A stretch of 64,000 nucleotides of DNA from contig NZ_FNQM01000005.1 of assembly GCF_900107585.1 (NCBI RefSeq), forward strand, positions 1 through 64,000. The letters are read 5' to 3'. A program made the translations under genes and the position numbers. Below the pieces are notes generated by a model that searched no databases, had not been told where the DNA came from, and saw only the letters and a list, made by a program, of their open reading frames with translations. Source of the DNA: Rubrimonas cliftonensis (lineage in GTDB: Bacteria > Pseudomonadota > Alphaproteobacteria > Rhodobacterales > Rhodobacteraceae). Position 1 is the stretch's first letter. Each line of letters begins with the position of its first letter. Positions 28,946 to 38,309 of the stretch are shown in pieces.

Positions 28946-29845
28946 TCAGCTTTCCGCCTCCGACAGTGCGCGGGCGAGCTGATCGGTGAATTTTGCGGCG
29001 GCCACCGGCAGCGTGCGCCCACGCAGCTGGCAGAGGTAGAGCAGCCCGGGCGCGAGGTCGCGGGCGTCGATGGCCCGCGCGACAAGCTCGCCGCGTTCCG
29101 GCGGCAGGCCGATGGGGATCTGGAAGGTCACCACCTGCTCCGCCAGCGCGTAGCACCGCAGGAACTCGAAGCTGCTCGACACCACCGCCGGCCTGAGCCT
29201 GACGCTGGAGCGCGCGAGCGCCGCGTCGAGCAGGTGGCGCACGCCGTAGGGAATGGTCGGCGCGGCCACCGGCCAGCGCAGGCACTCGCGCAGGCGCACC
29301 GGCCCGCGCCCGGCGGCGAGCGGATGATCCGCCGCCATCACCGCCATGACCGGCTGCGGCGCGGCGAGCAGCACCTGCACCTCCGCCAGCCGCACCGGCT
29401 CGAACACCAAGGCGATGTCGGCCTCATGCGCGACGAGCGCCTGCTCGGCCACGTCGCGGTCGCGCAATTCGACGCTGAAGGTGACGGCGGGGTGGCCGGC
29501 GCGATAGGCGGCGATGTGGCGGGGCAGGAAGAACGGCAGCAGCGCCTGGCTGCAGGCGATGGCGACATGGCCGCGCCGCTCGCCGGCGAGGTCGGCGATC
29601 TGGCTGCGGACCCGTTCCATATCGGCGACCTGGGCGCGGAAGTGGTGGATCACCAGCTCGCCCGCCGGGTTCAGCCGCACGCCCCTCGGCAGCCTCTCGA
29701 AGACGGGCGCGCCGAGCTCCGCCTCGAAGGCGAGGATGCGCCGGTTGAGTGCGGTGTGGGTGACGGCGAGCTGCTCGGCCGCCTTGCGGATCGAGCCGGC
29801 GCGCGCCACGGCGTCGATCGCCCGCAGCGTCGTCTGGTGTCGCAT
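28946..29845 (-). CDS. LysR-family transcriptional regulator
   Basis: A 299-residue regulator with an N-terminal winged HTH (LRAIDAVARAGSIRKAAEQLAVTHTALNRRILAFEAELGAPVFER) and a LysR substrate-binding domain. The start at 29845 is chosen for its CAGGAGA box. It is divergent from the BMP-type transporter and amidase operon, the usual place for a LysR regulator of that operon, with a GGTGCG/CGCACC inverted repeat in the shared 135-nt gap. Its effector is unknown; an amide such as biuret or formamide is a reasonable guess. ureE follows it on the same strand. Confidence 0.93.
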   Translation of the reverse strand: MRHQTTLRAIDAVARAGSIRKAAEQLAVTHTALNRRILAFEAELGAPVFERLPRGVRLNPAGELVIHHFRAQVADMERVRSQIADLAGERRGHVAIACSQALLPFFLPRHIAAYRAGHPAVTFSVELRDRDVAEQALVAHEADIALVFEPVRLAEVQVLLAAPQPVMAVMAADHPLAAGRGPVRLRECLRWPVAAPTIPYGVRHLLDAALARSSVRLRPAVVSSSFEFLRCYALAEQVVTFQIPIGLPPERGELVARAIDARDLAPGLLYLCQLRGRTLPVAAAKFTDQLARALSEAES

Positions 29846-29862
29846 GGCGTGTCTCCTGATGT

Positions 29863-29879
29863 GGTGCGTTTTTCGCACC
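29863..29879. promoter_or_regulatory. Inverted repeat in the lysR / transporter gap
   Basis: GGTGCG-TTTTT-CGCACC is a perfect 6-bp inverted repeat with a 5-nt AT spacer, 18 nt from the lysR start and 102 nt from the divergent binding-protein gene. Its size and place suit a LysR binding site, although it does not contain the standard T-N11-A core exactly. Confidence 0.4.
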
Positions 29880-29980
29880 GCTCCGGCGCGAGAATAGCAG
29901 ACGACATTTCCAGACGCCGCTCCCTAAGCTTTCCCGGAACGGAATCCGGCGCGGGCGCGCCGAGACGGGAGTTATCGGCG

Positions 29981-31102
29981 ATGACGATGTTCAAGGGCGC
30001 GGGCCGGCTCAGCCGGCGCGGCTTTCTCGGGGCGGGCGCGGGCGCCGCGGCGCTGGCGGCGGGGCTGCGCCCCGCGCACGCGGCGGGGCTGACGGTCGGC
30101 TTCATCTATGTCGGCCCGAAGGACGATTTCGGCTACAATCAGGCCCATGCCGAGGGCGCCGCGGCGGTCAAGGCGATGGCCGGCGTGACGGTCATCGAGG
30201 AGGAGAACGTCGCCGAGACCGTCGACGTCCAGAAGTCGATGGAGTCGATGATCCAGTTCGACGGCGCGTCGCTGCTGTTCCCGACCAGCTTCGGCTACTT
30301 CGACCCGCACATTCTGGCGCTGGCGCCGAAGCATCCCGACGTGCGGTTCCAGCACGCCGGGGGCCTGTGGAGCGCCGAGAAGCACCCCGCCAATGTCGGC
30401 TCCTATTTCGGCTACATCGGCATGGGGCAGTATCTCAACGGCGTCGTCGCCGGGCACATGAGCAAGACGAAGAAGCTCGGTTTCGTGGCCGCCAAGCCGA
30501 TCCCGCAGGTGCTGATGAACATCAACAGCTTCCTGCTGGGCGCGCGCTCGGTCGACCCGTCGATCACCTGCCAGGTGATCTTCACCGGCGAATGGTCGCT
30601 GGCGGTCAAGGAGGCCGAGGCGACCAACGCGCTCATCGACCAGGGCGCCGACGTGATCACCGCCCATGTCGACGGGCCGAAGGTGACGATGGAGACCGCC
30701 GCCGGGCGCGGCGCCTGGGTCTGCGGCTACCACGCCGACCAGACGGCGCTGGCGCCGGAAAAATACCTCACCGGGGCGGAGTGGAACTGGCCGGTGGTCT
30801 ACACCCGCATGGCGCAGACCATGCTCGACGGCGGGACCATCGACAATTTCGTGCGCGGCGGCCTCGCCGACGACTTCATCAAGATGAGCCCGCTCGGCCC
30901 CGCCGTGACTGACGCCGCGCGCGCCCAGTTCGAGGCGACGAAGGCCGAGATCATGAAGGGCGGCTTCGCTGCCATCAAGGGGCCGCTCATGAGCAACACA
31001 GGCGCGGTGGTCGCGGCCGCCGGCGAGGCGTTCGAGGAGACGGACGTGCGGCTTGAGAGCATGGACTACCTCGTGGAAGGCGTGATCGGCGCGACCTCGT
31101 GA
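29981..31102 (+). CDS. BMP-family ABC transporter substrate-binding protein
   Basis: Periplasmic binding protein of the Bmp/Med (nucleoside-type) family. The 373-residue precursor has a twin-arginine-like signal ([19 protein letters not shown]). The mature fold shows VGFIYVGPKDDFGYNQAHAEG, FPTSFGYFDPHILALA and GYHADQTALAPEKYLTGAEW. Members transport nucleosides or other small ligands; here the operon carries formamidase and biuret amidohydrolase, so an amide or ureide ligand is more likely. The start at 29981 has a GGGAG box. It overlaps the first permease by 4 nt (GTGA). Confidence 0.9.
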   Translation: MTMFKGAGRLSRRGFLGAGAGAAALAAGLRPAHAAGLTVGFIYVGPKDDFGYNQAHAEGAAAVKAMAGVTVIEEENVAETVDVQKSMESMIQFDGASLLFPTSFGYFDPHILALAPKHPDVRFQHAGGLWSAEKHPANVGSYFGYIGMGQYLNGVVAGHMSKTKKLGFVAAKPIPQVLMNINSFLLGARSVDPSITCQVIFTGEWSLAVKEAEATNALIDQGADVITAHVDGPKVTMETAAGRGAWVCGYHADQTALAPEKYLTGAEWNWPVVYTRMAQTMLDGGTIDNFVRGGLADDFIKMSPLGPAVTDAARAQFEATKAEIMKGGFAAIKGPLMSNTGAVVAAAGEAFEETDVRLESMDYLVEGVIGATS

Positions 31103-32208
31103 CCGACGCCGCCGCCTCCCGCGCCCTTGCGGCGCCCTCGGCGGAGGGAGCGCTCGCCGCCCTCGCCCGCCGGGCGGAGGCGGTGGCGATCCCGCTCGGC
31201 GCGCTGCTGGCGGGGGTGGCGGCGTTCAGCCTGTTTCTCGCCCTGCTCGGCCACTCCCCGGCGGAATTCTTCGCGTTGGTCTGGCGCGGCGGCTTCGGCA
31301 CGGCTTTCAGCTGGGAGAACACGCTGTCGCGCGCGGCGCCGCTGCTGCTGGCGGCGCTCTGCGTCGCGCTGCCGGCGCGGCTGGGGCTGGTGGTGATCGG
31401 CGGCGAGGGCGCCATCGTGCTCGGCGGGCTGGCCGCGGGCGCGACGGCGATGGTCGTCGGATGGGCCCCGGGCGCGCTCGGCCTGCCGCTGATGGCGCTG
31501 GCGGCGATGGCGGTGGGCGGCGCCTGGATCGGCGCGGTCGGCTGGCTGCGCCACCATCGCGGCGTCAACGAGACCATCGCCAGCCTGCTCATGGCCTACA
31601 TCGCCATCGCGCTGTTGAACCATCTCGTCGAGGGGCCGTTGCGCGACCCCGCCTCGCTCAACAAGCCCTCCACCCCGCCGCTGCCCGACTGGCTGCGCAT
31701 CGGCGAGATCCCCGGCGTCGGCGTCCATTGGGGGCTCGCCTTCGGCGCGCTGGCCTGCGTGCTGGCCTGGGTGCTGATCGAGCGCACGCGCTGGGGCTTC
31801 GCGGCGCGCATCGCCGGCGGCAACGTGCGCGCGGCGCAGTTGCAGGGCCTGCCGGTCGGCGCGCTGATCCTCGGCTTCACCGCGCTGGCCGGCGCCATGG
31901 CGGGGCTGGTGGGCTTCTTCGAGGTGGCGGCGGTGCACGGCGCGGCCAACGGCTCGCTGATCTCGGGCTACGGCTACGCCGGCATCCTCATCGCGTTTCT
32001 CGCGCGTCACAACCCGCTGGCGATCATCCCCGTGGCGGTGCTGGTCGGCGGGCTGGAGGCCTCCGGCGGGCTGGTGCAGCGGCGCATGGACCTGCCCGAC
32101 GCCACCGTTCTGGTGCTGGAGGGGATGGTGTTCGTCGCGATCCTGCTCGGCGAGACGCTCTATGGCCGCTTCCGAATGTTCCGCCCCGAGCTCTGGGGGC
32201 GCGCATGA
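31099..32208 (+). CDS. ABC transporter permease, BPD_transp_2 type (first)
   Basis: Inner-membrane permease of the nucleoside/branched-chain amino-acid type, pairing with the next gene. The 369-residue protein has about eight to ten hydrophobic segments from residue 30 on. Typical stretches are LGLVVIGGEGAIVLGGLAAG, NETIASLLMAYIAIALLNHLVEGP and the coupling region RIAGGNVRAAQLQGLPVG. GTG start at 31099 overlapping the binding-protein stop; the stop overlaps the next permease (ATGA). Confidence 0.92.
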   Translation: MTDAAASRALAAPSAEGALAALARRAEAVAIPLGALLAGVAAFSLFLALLGHSPAEFFALVWRGGFGTAFSWENTLSRAAPLLLAALCVALPARLGLVVIGGEGAIVLGGLAAGATAMVVGWAPGALGLPLMALAAMAVGGAWIGAVGWLRHHRGVNETIASLLMAYIAIALLNHLVEGPLRDPASLNKPSTPPLPDWLRIGEIPGVGVHWGLAFGALACVLAWVLIERTRWGFAARIAGGNVRAAQLQGLPVGALILGFTALAGAMAGLVGFFEVAAVHGAANGSLISGYGYAGILIAFLARHNPLAIIPVAVLVGGLEASGGLVQRRMDLPDATVLVLEGMVFVAILLGETLYGRFRMFRPELWGRA

Positions 32209-33131
32209 GCGAGACCGACCTCGGCCTCTGGGGCGTGCCGCTGGCGATGCTGGCCGGCGCCATCCGCGTCTCCACGCCCTTCCTGTTCGTCTCGCTGGGC
32301 GAATGCCTCACCGAGCGTTCGGGCCGCATCAACCTGGGGCTCGAGGGGACGCTCGTCTTCGGCGCGATGGCCGGCTACGCGATCGCCTACGAGACCGGCT
32401 CGCCTTGGCTTGGCGTGCTGGCGGCGGCTGTCTGCGGCGCGGGCTTCGGGCTGGCGCATGGCGCCATGTGCTCGCTGGCGCGGGTGAACGACATCGCCAT
32501 CGGCATCGCGCTGATGCTGCTGGGGATGGGCCTCGCCTTCTTCTTCGGCAAGCCCTACGTCCAGCCCGTCGCGCCGGACCTGCCGTCGATCCCGTTCGGC
32601 TTCTGGTCCGACATCCCCCAGCTGCGCGCGGCGCTCGACGTCAACGCGCTGTTTCTCGTCGGCGTGGCGCTGGCGCTGGCGATGGCGTGGATGTTCCGCG
32701 CGACGCGCATCGGCCTCGTGATCCGCGCGACCGGCGACGGGGCGGAGGCCGCGCGCGCGCTGGGCGTCGATCCGGTGCGGGTGCGGACGCTGGCGACGGC
32801 GGCGGGCGGCGCGCTGGCCGGCGTCGGCGGCGCCTATCTCTCGCTCTACTATCCCGGCTCGTGGAACGAGGGGATCAGTTCGGGTCAGGGCCTGATGGCT
32901 GTGGCGCTGGTGATCTTCGCGCGGTGGAAGCCGGTCAACTGCCTGTGGGCGGCGCTCCTGTTCGGCGGCGCCGGCGCGCTGGGGCCGGCGCTCCAGTCGG
33001 TCGGCGTGACGGGCGGCTACTACCTGTTCTACGCCGCCCCCTACGTCCTCACCCTCGGCCTGCTGATCGCCGCAAGCTCGCCCTCGCGCGCGCTGGCCGG
33101 CGCCCCGGCGGCCCTTGGCTTCAACCGATAG
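32205..33131 (+). CDS. ABC transporter permease, BPD_transp_2 type (second)
   Basis: Second permease of the BMP-type transporter. The 308-residue protein opens with a conserved segment (TPFLFVSLGECLTERSGRIN, then LGLEGTLVFGAMAGY) and has the cytoplasmic coupling loop RATGDGAEAARALGVDPVRVR followed by GGALAGVGGAYLSLYYPGSW. The start at 32205 overlaps the first permease by 4 nt. It is followed 11 nt later by the formamidase gene, so transport and hydrolysis genes share one transcript. Confidence 0.92.
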   Translation: MSETDLGLWGVPLAMLAGAIRVSTPFLFVSLGECLTERSGRINLGLEGTLVFGAMAGYAIAYETGSPWLGVLAAAVCGAGFGLAHGAMCSLARVNDIAIGIALMLLGMGLAFFFGKPYVQPVAPDLPSIPFGFWSDIPQLRAALDVNALFLVGVALALAMAWMFRATRIGLVIRATGDGAEAARALGVDPVRVRTLATAAGGALAGVGGAYLSLYYPGSWNEGISSGQGLMAVALVIFARWKPVNCLWAALLFGGAGALGPALQSVGVTGGYYLFYAAPYVLTLGLLIAASSPSRALAGAPAALGFNR

Positions 33132-33142
33132 GAGTGACGCCC

Positions 33143-34159
33143 ATGAGCGGCCTAGGCGGTCTCAACAAATCCCCTGACGGCGTGGTGCTGGGGATGGTTC
33201 AACTCCAGCTTCCCGTGGTGGAGACGCCCGAGCAGCTTGCGGCGCAGACCCGGCGCATCGTCGACATGGTCGCCAAGGCGCGGCGCAATCTGCCGACGAT
33301 GGACCTCGTGGTGTTCCCCGAATACGCCTTGCACGGCCTGTCGATGGACACCAACCCCGCCATCATGTGCCGCCGCGACGGACCCGAGACGGCGGCCTTC
33401 GCCAAGGCCTGCCGCGACAACGCCATCTGGGGCTGCTTCTCGATCATGGAGCTGAACCCGGGCGGGATGCCCTACAACGTCGGGCTGATCTACGACGACA
33501 GGGGCGAGGAGCGGCTCTACTACCGCAAGCTGCACCCCTGGGTTCCCGTCGAGCCGTGGGAGCCGGGCGACCTCGGCATTCCCGTGATCGACGGGCCGAA
33601 CGGCTGCAGGCTGGCGCTGATCATCTGCCATGACGGGATGTTCCCCGAGATGGCGCGCGAATGCGCCTACAAGGGCGCCGAGATCATGCTGCGCACGGCG
33701 GGCTACACCGCGCCGATCCGCGAGAGCTGGCGCTTCACCAACCAGGCCAACGCCTTCTGCAACCTGATGGTGACGGCCAACGTCTGCATGTGCGGCAGCG
33801 ACGGCACGTTCGACTCGATGGGCGAGGGGATGATCGTGAACTTCGACGGCTCGATCATCGCCCACGCCACCCAAGGGCGTCCAGACGAGATCATCACCGC
33901 AGAGGTGCGGCCCGACCTCGTGCGCGAGGCGCGGCTCGGCTGGGGGGTGGAGAACAACCTCTACCAGCTCGGCCATCGCGGCTATGTCGCGGTGAAGGGC
34001 GGCGCGCGGGACTGCCCCTACACCTACATGACCGACCTCGCCGCCGGCCGCTACCGCCTGCCCTATGAGGACGCCGTGAAGGTGAGCGACGGCACGTCCT
34101 GCGGCTTCCCCGCGCCGACGCGGCTATATGGCGAGACTAGGCTGGAGGCCGCGGAATGA
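33143..34159 (+). CDS. amiF: Formamidase AmiF (nitrilase superfamily)
   Basis: Hydrolyses formamide to formate and ammonia. The 338-residue protein matches AmiF rather than the broader aliphatic amidase AmiE: opening [22 protein letters not shown], then the triad Glu60 ([10 protein letters not shown]), Lys129 (YYRKLHPW) and Cys162 ([19 protein letters not shown]). The C-terminal part [20 protein letters not shown] is also typical. Ribosome box AGGAG before the start. It lies inside the transporter operon and overlaps biuH by 4 nt. The formate made could join the C1 pathway. Other short amides cannot be excluded as substrates. Confidence 0.92.
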   Translation: MSGLGGLNKSPDGVVLGMVQLQLPVVETPEQLAAQTRRIVDMVAKARRNLPTMDLVVFPEYALHGLSMDTNPAIMCRRDGPETAAFAKACRDNAIWGCFSIMELNPGGMPYNVGLIYDDRGEERLYYRKLHPWVPVEPWEPGDLGIPVIDGPNGCRLALIICHDGMFPEMARECAYKGAEIMLRTAGYTAPIRESWRFTNQANAFCNLMVTANVCMCGSDGTFDSMGEGMIVNFDGSIIAHATQGRPDEIITAEVRPDLVREARLGWGVENNLYQLGHRGYVAVKGGARDCPYTYMTDLAAGRYRLPYEDAVKVSDGTSCGFPAPTRLYGETRLEAAE

Positions 34160-34860
34160 ACGCGCCAAGCCTCGCGCTGAAGCCCGGCGCCGTCGCCGCG
34201 GACCCCTATGCCTGGCCGTGGAACGGCGACCTGCGGCCCGAGAACACCGCGCTGATCGTCATCGACATGCAGACCGACTTCTGCGGGAAGGGCGGCTATG
34301 TGGACAAGATGGGCTACGACCTGTCGCTGACCCGCGCGCCGATCGAGCCCATCAAGGCGGTGCTGGCGGCGATGCGGGCCTGGGGCGGGCATGTGTTCCA
34401 CACCCGCGAGGGCCATCGCCCCGACCTCGCCGACCTTCCGGCCAACAAGCGCTGGCGCTCGCGCCAGATCGGCGCCGGCATCGGCGACCCCGGCCCCTGC
34501 GGGCGCATCCTCGTGCGCGGCGAGCCGGGCTGGGAGATCATCGAGGAGCTGGCGCCGATGCCCGGCGAGCCGGTCATCGACAAGCCCGGCAAGGGCAGCT
34601 TCTGCGCCACCGACCTTGAACTGATGCTGCGCACGCGCGGCGTCGACAACCTGATCCTGACCGGCATCACCACCGATGTCTGCGTCCACACCACCATGCG
34701 CGAGGCCAACGACCGCGGCTTCGAGTGCCTTGTCCTCGCCGACTGCTGCGGCGCCACCGACCCCGGCAATCACGACGCCGCGCTGAAGATGGTGACGATG
34801 CAGGGCGGCGTGTTCGGCGCCGTGGGCGACAGCGGCGCGTTCGTCGCGGCGCTCAAGTGA
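34156..34860 (+). CDS. biuH: Biuret amidohydrolase (isochorismatase-like cysteine hydrolase)
   Basis: Hydrolyses biuret to allophanate and ammonia. The 234-residue protein has the cysteine-hydrolase triad Asp37 ([10 protein letters not shown]), Lys143 ([10 protein letters not shown]) and Cys176 ([11 protein letters not shown]), plus Gln216 ([11 protein letters not shown]). As I recall these are the catalytic and substrate residues of the characterised Rhizobium BiuH, shifted by one position. The stretches [13 protein letters not shown] and [19 protein letters not shown] are also BiuH-like. It overlaps amiF by 4 nt and the ATPase gene by 4 nt. Allophanate hydrolase, the next enzyme, is encoded at 43682-45523. 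Confidence 0.9.
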   Translation: MNAPSLALKPGAVAADPYAWPWNGDLRPENTALIVIDMQTDFCGKGGYVDKMGYDLSLTRAPIEPIKAVLAAMRAWGGHVFHTREGHRPDLADLPANKRWRSRQIGAGIGDPGPCGRILVRGEPGWEIIEELAPMPGEPVIDKPGKGSFCATDLELMLRTRGVDNLILTGITTDVCVHTTMREANDRGFECLVLADCCGATDPGNHDAALKMVTMQGGVFGAVGDSGAFVAALK

Positions 34861-36374
34861 CCGTCGCCGCCGCCACCGCCAAGGGCGCGCCGGGGCTGGA
34901 GACGGTCGGCATGACCATGCGCTTCGGGGCCTTCACGGCGCTGGAGGACGTCTCCATCGCCGTCGCGCCCGGCACGGTGCACGCGCTGCTCGGCGAGAAC
35001 GGCGCCGGCAAGTCCACGCTCGTGAAATGCGTGATGGGCGTGCAGAAGGCGAGCGACGGGCAGATCATGGTGGCGGGCCGCGAGGTGGATGTTCCCAGCC
35101 CGCGCGCCGCGCACGCGATGGGCCTCGGCATGGTCTACCAGCATTTCACGCTGGCGCCCTCGCTGACCGCCGCGGAGAACCTCGTGCTGAGCCGCGACGA
35201 CGCGCCGGCGGTGATCGACTGGGCGAAGGAGCGCGCCGGCCTTGAGGCGTTCATGGGGGGCATGCCGTTCCGCGTGGCGCTGGAGACGCCGGTGGGCCGG
35301 CTTGCGGCCGGCGAGCGGCAGCGGCTGGAGATCCTCAAGCAGCTCTATCTCGGCCGCCGCTTCCTCATCCTCGACGAGCCGACCTCGGTGCTGACGCCGG
35401 AGGAGGCCGACGAGGCGCTGGGTTTCATCCGCGCGCTGGCGCGCTCGGGCGACATCACCGTGCTGATGATCACCCACAAGTTCCGCGAGGTCGACGCCTT
35501 CTGCGACGAGGTCAGCATCCTGCGCCGCGGCCGCCATGTCGGCGGCGGGCGGGCGGCGACGCTGAGCCATGGCGCGATGGCGGAGATGATGATCGGCGCG
35601 CCGCCGCCGGAGCGCCCGAAGCGGGCGCCGAAGAACCCGGGGCCCGCGGCGCTCTCGGTGCGCGGGCTGTGCGCGCGCGACCGTTCCGGGCTCAAGACCA
35701 TCGAGATCGAGGATTTCGAGGTGCGCGCGGGCGAGATCGTCGGCGTCGCGGGCGTGTCCGGCAATGGCCAGATGGAGCTTGTGGAGGCGCTGGCCGGCCA
35801 GCGGCCCATCCAGGCGGGGACGGTCGCCGTGATGGGGGCGCCGTTCCACGCCACGCGCGCCGAGGCGCAGGCCCACGGCGTGCGCTGGCTGCCCGAGGAG
35901 CCGCTGCGCAACGCCTGCGCGCCGGGGATGAGCGTGGCGGAGAACGTGGCTTTTCGCAGCTTCGACGCGAACGGCTTCTGGGTCTCGGCCGCGGCGCTGC
36001 GCAAGGTGGCGGCGCCGCTCGCCAGCGCCTTCAACGTGAAATGCGCCAGCATCGACGCGCCGATCTCGACGCTCTCGGGCGGCAACGTCCAGCGCGCGGC
36101 GCTGGCGCGGGAGCTGTCGGGCGACGTTCGTCTGCTGATCTGCGCCAACCCGTGCTTCGGGCTCGACTTCGGCGCGGCCGGCGAGATCCGCGCCCGGCTG
36201 ATGGCGGCGCGCGACGCCGGCGCGGCGGTGCTGCTCATCTCCGAGGACCTCGATGAGGTGATGGACCTGTCCGACCGCGTGGTGGTGATGTCGGAGGGCC
36301 GGATCGCCTATCAGGCGGCCGCGGCCGAGGCCGACCGCGCCGAGATCGGCCGGCGCATGGCGGGCAGGCGCTGA
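34857..36374 (+). CDS. BMP-type ABC transporter ATP-binding protein (double NBD)
   Basis: Energising subunit of the transporter at 29981-33131. The 505-residue protein has two nucleotide-binding domains. The first is complete ([14 protein letters not shown], Walker [13 protein letters not shown]-loop MITHKFRE) but with AAGERQR in place of the LSGGQ signature; the second keeps [11 protein letters not shown] but has a degenerate Walker A (GVSGNGQME). Complementary half-sites are normal in this subfamily. GTG start at 34857 inside the biuH stop (GTGA). The stop shares one base with the next start. Confidence 0.92.
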   Translation: MTVAAATAKGAPGLETVGMTMRFGAFTALEDVSIAVAPGTVHALLGENGAGKSTLVKCVMGVQKASDGQIMVAGREVDVPSPRAAHAMGLGMVYQHFTLAPSLTAAENLVLSRDDAPAVIDWAKERAGLEAFMGGMPFRVALETPVGRLAAGERQRLEILKQLYLGRRFLILDEPTSVLTPEEADEALGFIRALARSGDITVLMITHKFREVDAFCDEVSILRRGRHVGGGRAATLSHGAMAEMMIGAPPPERPKRAPKNPGPAALSVRGLCARDRSGLKTIEIEDFEVRAGEIVGVAGVSGNGQMELVEALAGQRPIQAGTVAVMGAPFHATRAEAQAHGVRWLPEEPLRNACAPGMSVAENVAFRSFDANGFWVSAAALRKVAAPLASAFNVKCASIDAPISTLSGGNVQRAALARELSGDVRLLICANPCFGLDFGAAGEIRARLMAARDAGAAVLLISEDLDEVMDLSDRVVVMSEGRIAYQAAAAEADRAEIGRRMAGRR

Positions 36375-37042
36375 TGCGCGCGGAGCCCTTCGACTTTCCG
36401 TTCGAGCGCGCGGAGACGGCGCTGATCGTGATCGACATGCAGCGCGACTTCATCGAGCCGGGCGGCTTCGGCGCGGCGCTCGGCAACGACGTCTCAAGGC
36501 TGGCCGCCATCACGCCGACCGTGGCCCGGTTGATCGCGGGGTTCCGCCGGGCGGGGCTGCCGGTGATCCACACCCGCGAGTGCCACCGCCCGGACCTTTC
36601 CGACTGCCCGCCCGCCAAGCGCCTGCGCGGCGCGCCTTCCTTGCGCATCGGCGACGCGGGGCCGATGGGGCGCATCCTCGTCGCCGGCGAGCCGGGTGCG
36701 GAGATCGTGACCGACTGCGCCCCGGCGCCCGGCGAGACGGTGATCGACAAGCCCGGCAAGGGCGCCTTTTACGCGACGCCGCTGAGCGACGTGCTGGCCG
36801 GGCTCGGCGTGAGCCGGCTGGTCTTCGCCGGCGTCACCACCGAGGTCTGCGTGCAGACGACGATGCGCGAGGCCAACGACCGCGGCTTCGACTGCCTGCT
36901 CGCGACCGACGCCACCGAAAGCTATTTTCCCGAGTTCAAGGCCGCCGCCATCGCCATGATCACAGCCCAGGGCGGCATCGTCGGCTGGGCGGCGCCGACG
37001 GACGCGATACTGGAGGCGCTCGATGTCCCGGCCCCCGCCTGA
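36374..37042 (+). CDS. Second isochorismatase-family cysteine hydrolase, BiuH paralogue
   Basis: A 222-residue relative of biuH with the intact triad Asp21 ([10 protein letters not shown]), Lys126 ([10 protein letters not shown]) and Cys159 ([11 protein letters not shown]), followed by the same MREANDRGF, and a Gln199 (MITAQGG) at the position of BiuH Gln216. The N-terminal 16 residues are missing relative to biuH and the substrate loops differ ([17 protein letters not shown]). It could act on biuret, a carbamoyl compound or another ureide. It overlaps the ATPase gene by 1 nt and the cupin gene by 20 nt. Confidence 0.82.
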   Translation: MRAEPFDFPFERAETALIVIDMQRDFIEPGGFGAALGNDVSRLAAITPTVARLIAGFRRAGLPVIHTRECHRPDLSDCPPAKRLRGAPSLRIGDAGPMGRILVAGEPGAEIVTDCAPAPGETVIDKPGKGAFYATPLSDVLAGLGVSRLVFAGVTTEVCVQTTMREANDRGFDCLLATDATESYFPEFKAAAIAMITAQGGIVGWAAPTDAILEALDVPAPA

Positions 37043-37385
37043 CGCCGCTCCCGAGCCCTTCGCGGTGCCCGGCCTCCTCTCGGGCGGCTGGCGCGACGCG
37101 ACGTTCGAGCCGTTCCGCGAGGGCGTTGAGATCTGCCACCTGCTGCGCGGAGAACCCGCGCTGGCGCTGCTGCGCTACGCCCCCGGCGCCGGCGTGCCGG
37201 CGCACGCCCATCCCGGCCTCGAGACCATCCTTGTGCTCGAAGGCGCCCAGACCGACGAGCGCGGCCGACGGGAGGCCGGGGCGCTGGTGGTCAACACGCC
37301 GGGCTCAAGCCACTCCGTCTGGAGCGACGAGGGCTGCGTCGTGCTTATCCAGTGGACGAAGCCGGTCGCGTTCCTCGACGTCTGA
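37023..37385 (+). CDS. Cupin-domain protein
   Basis: A 120-residue single-domain cupin. Motif 1 is [25 protein letters not shown] (two His, one Glu), motif 2 is [13 protein letters not shown], giving a likely metal site. The form resembles ChrR-type cupins. It is the last gene of the BMP-transporter operon and overlaps the second cysteine hydrolase by 20 nt. It could be a small enzyme or a metabolite sensor; the sequence does not decide. Confidence 0.78.
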   Translation: MSRPPPDAAPEPFAVPGLLSGGWRDATFEPFREGVEICHLLRGEPALALLRYAPGAGVPAHAHPGLETILVLEGAQTDERGRREAGALVVNTPGSSHSVWSDEGCVVLIQWTKPVAFLDV

Positions 37386-37414
37386 CCTTCCCGCGACGGC
37401 TTGGCCTATGTGAG

Positions 37415-37426
37415 ATTGCATGCAAT
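37415..37426. promoter_or_regulatory. Palindromic operator ATTGCATGCAAT before gntR
   Basis: A perfect 12-bp palindrome lies 28 nt upstream of the proposed gntR start. A near-identical copy (one mismatch) is at 38310-38321 in front of the peptide-type transporter operon. The shape fits an FCD-class GntR operator. Its overlap with earlier in-frame start codons argues that gntR begins downstream. Confidence 0.6.
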
Positions 37427-37454
37427 GCTGCGCGCGATGAGTGCAGGAGCATCC

Positions 37455-38150
37455 ATGGCGGGCGGGACGGGAACGCAGGCCGGCGCGCCGCGCGAGACGG
37501 CCGTGGCGCTCCTGGTGAAGCGGCTTTCGGCGCAGATCGTCGAGGGCGCGCTCGCGCCGGGCGTGCGGCTGGACGAGCAGTCGCTGGCGGAGGCCTTCGG
37601 CGTGTCGCGCACGCCGGTGCGCGAGGCGCTGGCGCAGCTTGCGGCGATGGGGCTGGTCGAGCGCCGCCCGCATCGCGGCGTTGTTGTGGCGGGGCTGTCG
37701 CTGGAGCGGCTGCTGCACCTGTTCGAACTGATGACGGAGCTCGAAGGCGTCTGCGCCCGGCTCGCCGCGCTGCGAATGACCAACGCCGAGCGCGCCCGCC
37801 TGCTGGCCGGTCACGAGGCCGCCCGCAGGCTCGCCGAAGCCGAGGACGTCGAGGGCTACGCCGACGCCAACCGCCTGTTCCATCTCGCTATCTACGATGG
37901 CGCCCACAATCCCGCGCTGGTCGAGACGACGCGCGACGTGCGCAATCGCGTGGCGCCTTTCCGCCGCGCTCAGTTCCAGGTGCATGGCAGGCCCTCGCTG
38001 AGCTGGGGAGAGCACGACGCGGTGGTGTCCGCGATCCTTGCGCAGGACGCCGAGACCGCCTGCTCGGCCATGCGCGAGCATATTCTCAAGGTGAAGGACG
38101 CCTATCGCGCCTTCGCTCATCTTGGCGCGCCCGAAGCCACCTATCCCTGA
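37455..38150 (+). CDS. GntR-family (FCD) transcriptional regulator
   Basis: A 231-residue regulator: winged HTH (LVKRLSAQIVEGALAPGVRLDEQSLAEAFGVSRTPVREAL, residues about 17-75) and an all-helical FCD ligand-binding domain with the metal/ligand residues DANRLFHLAIYDGAHNP and SLSWGEHDAVVSAI. The start at 37455 has a GCAGGAG box 6 nt upstream; earlier in-frame codons overlap a palindrome and lack one. It sits between the two transporter operons and a matching palindrome precedes both this gene and the next operon, so it probably represses itself and that operon, released by a ureide or allophanate-type ligand. Confidence 0.92.
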   Translation: MAGGTGTQAGAPRETAVALLVKRLSAQIVEGALAPGVRLDEQSLAEAFGVSRTPVREALAQLAAMGLVERRPHRGVVVAGLSLERLLHLFELMTELEGVCARLAALRMTNAERARLLAGHEAARRLAEAEDVEGYADANRLFHLAIYDGAHNPALVETTRDVRNRVAPFRRAQFQVHGRPSLSWGEHDAVVSAILAQDAETACSAMREHILKVKDAYRAFAHLGAPEATYP

Positions 38151-38157
38151 GTATGCG

Positions 38158-38176
38158 GCGCCGCAAAATGCGGCGC
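38158..38176 (+). terminator. Hairpin after gntR
   Basis: GCGCCGCA/TGCGGCGC (8-bp perfect stem, 3-nt loop AAA) begins 8 nt after the gntR stop. There is no T-run, so termination strength is uncertain. It may separate gntR from the sigma-54 promoter downstream. Confidence 0.45.
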
Positions 38177-38279
38177 TGAACGGACCCGCCGCCGAAGCAG
38201 CAGGCGCCGCTCGCAACGCCGGGTCGCGCGGCGCGCCGACCGCCCGTTGAAAAACCTGACTGATCCGCGGTAGCGGACC

Positions 38280-38296
38280 TTGGCCCGCATCTTGCA
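38280..38296 (+). promoter_or_regulatory. Sigma-54-type promoter of the second transporter operon
   Basis: TTGGCCCGCATCTTGCA matches TTGGCACG-N4-TTGCW with a single change (A to C) and exact spacing (TGGC at 38281, TTGC at 38292). The start site would be near 38306, a few bases before the palindrome at 38310. Sigma-54 control with an NtrC-like activator would suit a nitrogen-scavenging operon. No upstream activator site could be assigned with confidence. Confidence 0.65.
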
Positions 38297-38309
38297 CTTC
38301 TCCTGTTGA

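Noticed and set aside
37402-37420. Sigma-54 promoter before gntR (TGGC ... TTGC)
   Set aside because: The two elements are 14 bp apart instead of 11, which sigma-54 does not tolerate.
37401-37454. Longer gntR start codons (TTG 37401, ATG 37425, ATG 37437)
   Set aside because: They overlap the palindromic operator and lack ribosome boxes, while the ATG at 37455 has GCAGGAG at good spacing.
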